59,351 nucleotides of DNA, taken from assembly GCA_012517905.1 (NCBI GenBank), contig JAAYUE010000010.1:1-59351 (forward strand). Direction: 5' to 3'. The DNA is from Clostridiales bacterium (lineage in GTDB: Bacteria > Bacillota > Clostridia > Christensenellales > CAG-138). The notes under the pieces are model-generated. The model searched no databases. It was not told where the DNA came from and was given only the letters and a program-made list of their open reading frames with translations. The position numbers and the translations under genes were made by a program. Positions 34,681-43,216 of the stretch are shown one piece after another (the first letter of the stretch is position 1; every line of letters begins with the position of its first letter).

Positions 34681-34715
34681 AAAAAACAGACCGCGCAGAT
34701 GGATGCGCGGTCTGT
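34681..34715 (-). terminator. Terminator of the OadB/OadG operon
   Basis: ACAGACCGCGCA and TGCGCGGTCTGT form a 12-base-pair stem; on the minus strand it is followed by TTTTT. Confidence 0.9.
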
Positions 34716-34736
34716 CGTGAATTGGACAAACGGTCT

Positions 34737-35876
34737 TTATTTGCCGAACAGCGAAAGCAGGATGCCCGCTGCGACGGCGGAACCGATGACGCCGGCCACG
34801 TTCGGGCCGATGGCGTGCATGAGCAGGAAGTTTTTCGGATTCGCCCTCTGGCCTTCCAGATGCGACACGCGCGCCGCCATGGGCACGGCGGAAACGCCGG
34901 CGGAGCCGATCAGCGGATTTACCTTGCCGCCGGTGAGCACATACATGAGCTTGCCAAGCAGCAGGCCGCCGACCGTGCTGAACATGAACGCGATCAGTCC
35001 GAGGCCGATGATCATCAGCGTCTCGGGGCGGAGGAACGTATCCGCCGCCGCGGTCGCGCCGACGGTGACGCCGAGGAAGATGGTCACGATGTTGATCAGC
35101 GCGTTCTGAGCGGTATCGGAGAGACGCTCCACAACGCCGCACTCGCGGAAGAGATTGCCCAGCATGAGCATGCCGATCAGCGGGGCGACGGACGGGAGCA
35201 GCAGGATGCAGAGGATGGAGACGATGATCGGGAAGCAAACCTTCTCGAGCTTCGAAACGGGGCGCAGCTGCACCATGACGGTTTCGCGCTCTTTCTTCGT
35301 GGTGAGCAGCCGCATGATCGGCGGCTGGATGATCGGAATCAGCGCCATGTAGGAATACGCCGCAATGGCGATGGCAGGAAGCAGATCCGGCGCAAGGCGC
35401 GTGGTGAGGTAGATGGCCGTCGGGCCGTCCGCGCCGCCGATGATGCCGATGGAGGCCGCTTCGCCGGGTGCAAACCCGAGCGCGTTGGCGATGATGAACG
35501 CCGCGGCGATGCCGAACTGCGCGCCGGCGCCCATAAAGAGGCTGCTCGGGCTCGCGATCAACGGCCCGAAGTCGGTCATCGCGCCGATGCCGAGGAAGAT
35601 CAGCGACGGGTAGATGCCGAGCTTGACGCCCTGATAGAGATAATAGAGCAATCCACCGTTTGCGGTGTCGGTGGCGTGATCCATCAGACCCGTGAAGGGC
35701 AGGTTGGCCAGCAGCATGCCGAACGCGATCGGCAGCAGCAGCAGCGGTTCGAATTTTTTCACGATCGCCAGATAGATCAAGATCAGCGCGATGGCGATCA
35801 TGACCATATACTGCCAGGTCAGGGCAGTAAATCCGGACGTATTCCAGAGTTTTTCCAGTGCTTCAATCAGTAACAT
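34737..35876 (-). CDS. Sodium-translocating decarboxylase beta subunit (OadB/GcdB/MmdB family)
   Basis: Encodes 379 residues, very hydrophobic, about 9-11 membrane segments. Signature regions are PLLLLPIAFGMLLAN, FLGIGAMTDFGPLIA, IGIIGGADGPTAIYLTTRLA (the sodium/carboxylate site), SYMALIPIIQPPIMRLLTTK and LLMHAIGPNVAGVIGSA. The family decarboxylates carboxybiotin and pumps sodium out of the cell. The biotin carrier and carboxyltransferase are not nearby, so the substrate (oxaloacetate, glutaconyl-CoA or methylmalonyl-CoA) cannot be told. Confidence 0.92.
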   Translation of the reverse strand: MLLIEALEKLWNTSGFTALTWQYMVMIAIALILIYLAIVKKFEPLLLLPIAFGMLLANLPFTGLMDHATDTANGGLLYYLYQGVKLGIYPSLIFLGIGAMTDFGPLIASPSSLFMGAGAQFGIAAAFIIANALGFAPGEAASIGIIGGADGPTAIYLTTRLAPDLLPAIAIAAYSYMALIPIIQPPIMRLLTTKKERETVMVQLRPVSKLEKVCFPIIVSILCILLLPSVAPLIGMLMLGNLFRECGVVERLSDTAQNALINIVTIFLGVTVGATAAADTFLRPETLMIIGLGLIAFMFSTVGGLLLGKLMYVLTGGKVNPLIGSAGVSAVPMAARVSHLEGQRANPKNFLLMHAIGPNVAGVIGSAVAAGILLSLFGK

Positions 35877-35909
35877 CGTATTCTCCTTCTGTATTCTGGG
35901 GTTGCCCGT

Positions 35910-36059
35910 TTACTGCGTGATCTTTTTACGCTTTGCCGCGTGCTCAGAGACCTCGACGATCAAAGAGAACAGGGTAACGAACAGATACAGCGCGAACAGA
36001 GCAAAGAATACGACGGCCATAATGAACACGGCGATGAGCAGACTTTCGCCAAAGGACAT
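35910..36059 (-). CDS. Small OadG-like (gamma subunit) membrane protein
   Basis: Encodes 49 residues from the ATG at 36059, which has GGGAGG eight bases upstream. It has one membrane helix (GESLLIAVFIMAVVFFALFA) and a short basic tail. This is the shape of decarboxylase gamma chains, which hold the complex together. It precedes the beta subunit gene with a gap of 33 bases, in the same operon. Confidence 0.75.
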   Translation of the reverse strand: MSFGESLLIAVFIMAVVFFALFALYLFVTLFSLIVEVSEHAAKRKKITQ

Positions 36060-36220
36060 AGGAATTGCCTCCCTTACAAATGCAGAGCCGATGCTGTACC
36101 GCATCGGCGCATGCAGATTTTCTGATGATTTTTCAACACGCGCCGCCATTTTTCGACCGGGCGGCGCACTGCCGTCCGGCAGGCTGAAAACGCAGCGCGC
36201 GAAATCCAAATTCACGTGAA

Positions 36221-36249
36221 ATCATAAAGCATTTCGGCCGATTTGTCAA
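36221..36249 (-). promoter_or_regulatory. Sigma-A promoter of the decarboxylase operon
   Basis: A perfect TTGACA and TATGAT 17 bases apart on the minus strand. The leader of about 155 bases contains a small hairpin (CCGATGC/GCATCGG). Confidence 0.8.
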
Positions 36250-36362
36250 TCTATTCCATATAATAAGATTGATATGGCAGCGCAACCAAACAGGCATCTT
36301 CCCCCGAAAAACGCAGGGAAAACGGGCTCAAAACCGCCGCCGGAAAAGCGCCGGTGTTCTCT

Positions 36363-37595
36363 TCAGCGTTCGCATCGTTCCGAGAGGAGATAGAGCGGGA
36401 CGGCGAGCAGCTGCGCGCCTGCAGAGACGGCGATCATCGCGGGGATGCTCCAGTCGTACAGCGCGCCGAGCAGCCAGCTGCCGAGGAACCAGAAGATGCC
36501 GAAGACAAACTCAAAGATACCGTATCCCGTTGCGCGGCTGTCCTTTGGCACGATGCTTGCGACCGCCGCCTTGAGGATGGATTCCTGCGCGCCCATGCCG
36601 ATGCCCCACATGGCGATGCCGATGAGCAGCGCAAGATTGCTGTGCATCCCGAAGATGAGCAGCGCAAACGGCGCGGAGAGCGCGGTCGAAATCACAAGCG
36701 CGCGAACGCCTTTTTTGTCGTAAAGCAGCCCGAAGACCATCGCGGAGACGGCGTCCACCAGCATCGCGCCCGCGTAGAGCAGCGGCAGCGTGCCGCTGTT
36801 GACCAGCGTGGCGGTTTCCGACAGTCCGGCGGCGATGCCGGAAAACGAGCGGGAAACGTGCATGATGATCAGCGAATAGTCGATGAACCCGAACGCAAAC
36901 AGGCTGATGCCGCCGAGATACAGCAGAAATTTCCGCTTGAGGCGAAACGGGACGTATTGCGTCGGTTCCGGCTCAAACCGCTCGGGGTTGGGGAACTTTC
37001 GCTTGGTGACGAAGAGCATCACGATGGTCGCGATCGCGGGCAGGAGCAGCAGCGCAAAGCAGAACGAATATCGCTCCAGCATCGTGCCGCCGGTCTTGAA
37101 CAGCAGCGCGAGATAGAGCATTACGGGGCCGATGAACGCGCCGATCTGATCGAGCATCTCCTGTATGGCGAAGCTTTTGCCGACGCCCTCCTGCTTGGCG
37201 GCGAACGAGAGCAGCGTGCTCTTGGCGGGTTTTTTAATCGCTTTTCCGATGCGCTCGATCACGATGAGAACGCCGGCGAAAATCCAGCCGTGCTCTCCCG
37301 CGAGCGCAAGCGCGGGTACCGCCAGCACATCCACGACGTATCCGATGATGGTGATGAGCCAATAGCGTTTGGTCTTGTCCGCAAAGCGGCCGAAGAGAAG
37401 GCGGAGCGAATAGCCGAACAGCTCGCCGAGGCCGGAGACGAAGCCGATGGTCGCCGCGGACGCGCCGAGCAGCGAGAGGTACGCGCCGCGGATGCTCGCC
37501 GCGCCCTCGTGCGTCATATCCGAAAGCAGACTCACGATGCTGAAGAGCAGGATGAACGCCATGGCGGGCGTGAGGGTACGGACGGGTTTTTTCAT
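36363..37595 (-). CDS. Major facilitator superfamily transporter
   Basis: Encodes 410 residues from the ATG at 37595; a GTG at 37619 adds eight residues but lacks a ribosome binding site. It has 12 hydrophobic segments, the loop motif GRFADKTKRYWL between helices 2 and 3, and a basic central loop (TKRKFPNPERFEPEP). The first lines resemble drug/proton antiporters. Substrate unknown. It is a single gene. Confidence 0.82.
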   Translation of the reverse strand: MKKPVRTLTPAMAFILLFSIVSLLSDMTHEGAASIRGAYLSLLGASAATIGFVSGLGELFGYSLRLLFGRFADKTKRYWLITIIGYVVDVLAVPALALAGEHGWIFAGVLIVIERIGKAIKKPAKSTLLSFAAKQEGVGKSFAIQEMLDQIGAFIGPVMLYLALLFKTGGTMLERYSFCFALLLLPAIATIVMLFVTKRKFPNPERFEPEPTQYVPFRLKRKFLLYLGGISLFAFGFIDYSLIIMHVSRSFSGIAAGLSETATLVNSGTLPLLYAGAMLVDAVSAMVFGLLYDKKGVRALVISTALSAPFALLIFGMHSNLALLIGIAMWGIGMGAQESILKAAVASIVPKDSRATGYGIFEFVFGIFWFLGSWLLGALYDWSIPAMIAVSAGAQLLAVPLYLLSERCER

Positions 37596-38027
37596 GTCTG
37601 TCGGTCGCCTTTCGGTCACGGTGTGGACGGTTTGGTTTTATTCTACGTTCGCGGTGCGCGATGTGTCAATGCGGCGCGACAACACGGCGGGAAAAACTGG
37701 CTCAGGCTATGAAAAAAACGCGCCGGCGGCGGGGCATCTGTTGTGAAAAAGTGGGACGTGCGATAGAAGATGACGGCAAGGCAGGTCCGTCCGCTCGCGA
37801 TGGTATCAGCGGTGCGACGATCAGGACAACATGACGAAAACAGCGAAAAATCGCGGTTGATCGAACCATTTGTAACTTTGTTGCAAAAGAGACGGCGCAT
37901 CCCGCTTTCGTGTGACGCGATCGCTTGACAAACAACTGAATTGTGCTAGGGTGATAGTGAGTTCTTTCATATTGCCCGCGTAAAAAACGCAGGAGCAAAA
38001 TATCAGGAAAGCAGAGGGTAAGAATAG
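37596..38027. other. Divergent intergenic region before enolase
   Basis: About 430 bases between two divergent genes. Other than the enolase promoter and its GAGGG ribosome binding site I find no gene or clear RNA structure. Confidence 0.4.
37925..37952 (+). promoter_or_regulatory. Promoter of eno
   Basis: Perfect TTGACA with TAGGGT 16 bases later; about 75 bases before the start codon. Confidence 0.6.
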
Positions 38028-39350
<1,323 letters not shown>

Positions 39351-39369
39351 GAGGAAGATAAACGAGAAA

Positions 39370-39403
39370 AGTCCCCGAACCGGAAGGCTCGGGGGCTTTT
39401 TTA
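39370..39403 (+). terminator. Terminator of eno
   Basis: AGTCCCCGA and TCGGGGGCT pair (one G-U), followed by a run of T. Confidence 0.85.
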
Positions 39404-39414
39404 TAGGTGCGGCT

Positions 39415-40065
39415 TCATTCATCCGTCAACCCAAGAATGGGCAGCACGTCCAGCGGAGTCTCGGGATAGTAGTCCGCCGGGATGGTGCGGTCCGCCGTTC
39501 CCCAGACCGCCAGCGCGCCGGAGGCGCCCGCCGCGCGCGCGCACTGCATGTCGTACGGCGCGTCGCCGAGGAACAGGATTTCGCCCGGGGAGATGCCGAA
39601 GCGCTCCGCCGCAAAGAGCAGCGGGTCCGCGGCGGGCTTGGGGTGCGCCACGTCGTCCGCGCAGACGGCGAGGTCGAAATACGGCGTCAGGCCATATTTG
39701 TGGAAATGCTCGAGGTACAGCTCCCGCCCCTGCAAGGTGGCGACGCCGAGCGACAGCCCAGCCGAACGAATGGCGGCAAGCAGGCGTTCAATGCCGTCAA
39801 ACGGTTTGTTCAGCGCCGCCAGCGGCGCATAATAATCGCTCCAGACCTCTAGCGTGCGCCGCCAGTCCGGCAGGTCGAACATCTCGCCAAGCGCATGGCC
39901 GGGCCGGCCGAGCATCTTGCGCAGATCGGCCTCGGGATAGCGTCCGCCGCCCGTGTCCGCCAGCGCGCGGTCGAGCGAAAGGATCAGGTTCGGCGCGGAG
40001 TCGATGAGGCACGCGTCGATATCGAACATGACGGCCTTGAATGGCTTTTGAATCGTTTCTTTCAT
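39415..40065 (-). CDS. HAD-superfamily hydrolase, phosphoglycolate-phosphatase-like
   Basis: Encodes 216 residues. Motif I is MFDIDACLIDS (Asp15, Asp17), motif II is VATLQGR, motif III lysine is in AHPKPAADP, motif IV is FLGDAPYD. A helical cap lies between motifs I and II. Unusually, the Thr of the classical DxDxT motif I is Cys19. Probably a small-molecule phosphatase; the substrate is unknown. Single gene, convergent with eno. Confidence 0.85.
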   Translation of the reverse strand: MKETIQKPFKAVMFDIDACLIDSAPNLILSLDRALADTGGGRYPEADLRKMLGRPGHALGEMFDLPDWRRTLEVWSDYYAPLAALNKPFDGIERLLAAIRSAGLSLGVATLQGRELYLEHFHKYGLTPYFDLAVCADDVAHPKPAADPLLFAAERFGISPGEILFLGDAPYDMQCARAAGASGALAVWGTADRTIPADYYPETPLDVLPILGLTDE

Positions 40066-40112
40066 ACTGTGTGCAGTCTAGCAGTTTTTGCTTGGCCGGT
40101 CAACCGGCGGCG

Positions 40113-42461
40113 TTACTCGCGCCAGAATTGCTTGAGTTCATTTTCCAGTTCCGACGACGAGCCGACGCGCCGGACGGTCCAGTGCGCGGGCAGCAGCGCG
40201 CGGTAATCTGCGAGCGAATAGCGCGTGTCCAGCAGCAGCAGCGCGCCGCGGTCGGTCTCGGTGCGGATGATGCGCCCCGCCGCCTGCAGCACCTTGCTCG
40301 CGCCGGGAAACTGGTAGGCATAGCGAAAGCCGCTCTGATAGGTTTCCTCATACGCCTCGCGCAGCACGTCCCGCTCGAGACAGACCTGCGGCAGCCCGAC
40401 GCCGACCACGACCGCGCCGCAGAGCCGCTCGGCCGGCAGGTCGATTCCCTCGGCAAACACGCCGCCCATGACGGCAAGGCCGACGGCGACGCTTTCGCTG
40501 TCCGGCGAAAACCGCGCGAGAAACGCCGCGCGCGCGGCGTCGTCCATCTTGGGCGACTGCTCAAACAGCTCGATTTGCGGCAGCGCCTCGACCAGCAGCG
40601 CGGAGAGCTTTTGAAGGTATGTGTGGCTTGGCACAAACACGAGATAGTTGCCCCGCGTTCGCGCGGAAACAAATGCGCAGATCGCCTCCGCGACCAGCGC
40701 AAGCGTCGCCTCACGCGCGCGATAGCGCAAATCGACCGGCAGGTGAAACACGGCGAGATGTTCCGGCGGAAAGGGGGACGGCAGCGCGAGAAACGGCGCT
40801 TTTTCCCCGACGCCCGAGAGGTCGCGGTAAAACGCAGCCGGCGAGAGCGTTGCGGAAAACAGGATCTCGCTGCGGCATTTTTGATAGACCTCGCCGAGTT
40901 TGCCGGACGCGTCCGTGCAAAAGAGCGTGACGGTCCGCGTTGTCTTGCCGCCTTCGTAGAGCGTGCGATAGCGCGCGTCGTAGAGGTCGAGGATGAACCG
41001 AAACGCCGAAAGATCGAAGGTCAGCTGCCGCGCGAGCGCACGGTCGGCGGGGACGATTTCGGCGGAGAGCTGGTCGAGCGCGCTTTCGATCGGTCTTATG
41101 AGCGATTCGGGCGGCTCGTCGAGCGCAAGCGGGACGGAGAGCTCGGCAAAGCGAGCGGCGACGGCGGCTTCCAGCCGCTTGAGCGCGCGATAGAGCGACC
41201 CTTTCCGCTGCGGCTTTGGCACGGAACGGCGGGTTTCAACGATGTTTGCAAGCGAGATCGAGGCGGAATACATGCTGCGCGCGCGGTCGGGCAGGTTGTG
41301 CGCTTCGTCCACAAGCAGCACGAACCCGTTTCGACCGGTCACGAAGAACCGCTGCAGCCGCACGCGCGGATCGAAGGCGTAGTTGTAGTCGCAGACGATC
41401 AAATCGCACGTGGTGGAGACGTCCAGCGACAGCTCGAAGGGACAGAGAAAATGCCGCGCCGCATACGCGCGGATGACGTCCGGCGTGAACAGCGTGTCGG
41501 TCCTGTTCATCTGGGACAGCGCTTCGCCGAGGCGGTCGTAATATCCGCTTGCGCGCGGACAGTCCTCCTCGCGGCAGATGGGCTTATCATAGACGCACAT
41601 CTTTTCCTTGGCGGAGATCACGACCGTGCGCAGATGCGGCGCGCGGATGAGCCGGGCGGCGTTGATTGCCGCCTCCTGCTGCGTGGTGCGCGCGGTGAGG
41701 TAGAAAATTTTGGAGGCATGCCCGTCCGCCAGCGCCTTGAGCGCGGGAAACAGCACCGCCATGGTCTTGCCCGTGCCGGTCGGCGCCTGCGCGAGAAGCG
41801 CGGATTTTTCGCGGATGGCGTAATATACCTGCGCGGCGAGTTCGTGCTGTCCTTCGCGAAACGACGGATAGGGAAACGGCATGGCGCTCACATCCGTGCG
41901 CAGCGCGCGCTCGTGCGCGTATTCCGTTTCGAGCAGGTCGAGATAGCGGCCCGTGATCAGCCGGTAGAATTCCTCGAGCGCATCTTTTGGAAACGGCTGT
42001 GTAAACGTCGTGATCTCGCCCGTGTCCAGGTGAAAATAGGTCAGGCTCACGTCGATTTGCGCTAAGCCGGCAAGCGCGCAATACAGATATGCGTAACATT
42101 TCGCCTGCGCCCAGTGCTGCGGATCGCCGCCGCGCAGGCGCTCGCTCTCCAGATAGGTCGTCTTGATCTCCTCGACGCGCTCGTCCCCATAGAGCCGGTC
42201 GATGCGCCCGTAGACGGTCAGATCGATGTGCTCGGAGGAAACCGCGCCGGAGACGGAGACTTCGTTTCTTGCACCGTCCGCCGCGATGCTTTGCAGCGCC
42301 TGATGCCCGCGGATGCCGTCCAGCAGGCGCGCAGAAGAAGCCGTCGGCGAGATGCTGCCCGAGAGCATGACGGTTTCCACCAGGGTGCGAACGGCGACGC
42401 GGCGTTTTTCCAAGGCGATTGCGATCTCCCCAATAAGAGTACATTTGTTTGCTTTTGCCAT
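40113..42461 (-). CDS. XPD/DinG-like ATP-dependent DNA helicase with RecB-like nuclease N-terminus
   Basis: Encodes up to 782 residues. The N-terminus has PD-(D/E)XK landmarks: GRID (Asp88), EEIK (Glu98, Lys100) and Q119-AKC-Y123. Helicase part: Walker A PTGTGKT (about 224), cysteines of an iron-sulphur cluster (CVYDKPICREEDCP near 289-302 and a later LCPFE near 338), DEAH box VDEAH (about 383), and C-terminal AAGRIIRTETDRGALLLLD. This matches superfamily 2 Rad3-related repair helicases. The annotated ATG overlaps a perfect TATAAT and has no ribosome binding site; a TTG at 42413, giving EKRRVAVRTLVE, fits the family N-terminus better. Confidence 0.87.
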   Translation of the reverse strand: MAKANKCTLIGEIAIALEKRRVAVRTLVETVMLSGSISPTASSARLLDGIRGHQALQSIAADGARNEVSVSGAVSSEHIDLTVYGRIDRLYGDERVEEIKTTYLESERLRGGDPQHWAQAKCYAYLYCALAGLAQIDVSLTYFHLDTGEITTFTQPFPKDALEEFYRLITGRYLDLLETEYAHERALRTDVSAMPFPYPSFREGQHELAAQVYYAIREKSALLAQAPTGTGKTMAVLFPALKALADGHASKIFYLTARTTQQEAAINAARLIRAPHLRTVVISAKEKMCVYDKPICREEDCPRASGYYDRLGEALSQMNRTDTLFTPDVIRAYAARHFLCPFELSLDVSTTCDLIVCDYNYAFDPRVRLQRFFVTGRNGFVLLVDEAHNLPDRARSMYSASISLANIVETRRSVPKPQRKGSLYRALKRLEAAVAARFAELSVPLALDEPPESLIRPIESALDQLSAEIVPADRALARQLTFDLSAFRFILDLYDARYRTLYEGGKTTRTVTLFCTDASGKLGEVYQKCRSEILFSATLSPAAFYRDLSGVGEKAPFLALPSPFPPEHLAVFHLPVDLRYRAREATLALVAEAICAFVSARTRGNYLVFVPSHTYLQKLSALLVEALPQIELFEQSPKMDDAARAAFLARFSPDSESVAVGLAVMGGVFAEGIDLPAERLCGAVVVGVGLPQVCLERDVLREAYEETYQSGFRYAYQFPGASKVLQAAGRIIRTETDRGALLLLDTRYSLADYRALLPAHWTVRRVGSSSELENELKQFWRE

Positions 42462-42507
42462 TATATCACAGCGGCGGGGAAGAAGATATGCGCCGACAAA
42501 AAGAGCT

Positions 42508-42535
42508 TGCGAAGCGGTATGGTTTTGCTATAATA
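42508..42535 (+). promoter_or_regulatory. Sigma-A promoter of the TetR gene
   Basis: TTGCGA and TATAAT are 16 bases apart, about 70 bases before the TetR start. Confidence 0.6.
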
Positions 42536-42607
42536 AACTCATAAAACCAAAAGAGTTTCTAAAGTATCATTTCGCTCATTCATAAAATAGATATCGAAGA
42601 GGCAGCC

Positions 42608-43180
42608 ATGACAAACGAAGACGAACTCTATCGCGAAACATTTTTGCTCTATCAGGAACACGGGGCAAAATTTACCATGGACGAGCTGGCGGTACGGCTC
42701 GGCGTGAGCAAAAAAACGCTCTACGAGCTGGTACCCTCCAAGGAGGGACTGGTGCTGCGCGCGCTGGAGCGATATTTCGACGCGGTGGAACGCCAGCAGG
42801 CCGCCATCCGCGCGGACGCGTCTCTCGACGCGCTGGAGCGGGTGGAGCGCTTGCTCTGCGCGGTGCCCGAGATGCCGTTTCGGGACTACCGCATCCGCGA
42901 ACTGCGGCGCGCGTTTCCGGAGGCGTATCTGCGCCTCACGCGCTGGCTCGAAACCGGCTGGGAGAAAACATTCGCCGTAATGGACGCGGCGCAGGCGGAA
43001 GGATCTCTCGAAGACTTCGACCGCGAGCTCTTCAGCAGACTCTACGCCTATGCGATGGAGGGGCTGATGCTCGAACGGGAGCAGCTTACGACGGCGGACT
43101 TTGCCGCGCTGCAGCGGCGCGCGGTGCGGATGCTGCTCGGCGGCATATGCACCCGGCGCGGACGGCAGCGGCTCAATTGA
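42608..43180 (+). CDS. TetR/AcrR family transcriptional regulator
   Basis: Encodes 190 residues. The N-terminal helix-turn-helix is FTMDELAVRLGVSKKTLYELV followed by PSKEGLVLRALERYF (about 20-56); in-line wording is split because of length. The rest is a helical ligand and dimer domain unlike any I recognise. It lies 36 bases before the beta-propeller gene in the same direction, so it may control itself and that gene. Confidence 0.88.
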   Translation: MTNEDELYRETFLLYQEHGAKFTMDELAVRLGVSKKTLYELVPSKEGLVLRALERYFDAVERQQAAIRADASLDALERVERLLCAVPEMPFRDYRIRELRRAFPEAYLRLTRWLETGWEKTFAVMDAAQAEGSLEDFDRELFSRLYAYAMEGLMLEREQLTTADFAALQRRAVRMLLGGICTRRGRQRLN

Positions 43181-43216
43181 TCATTTCAAAATCGCATTTT
43201 TAGGGGGACGACACGA

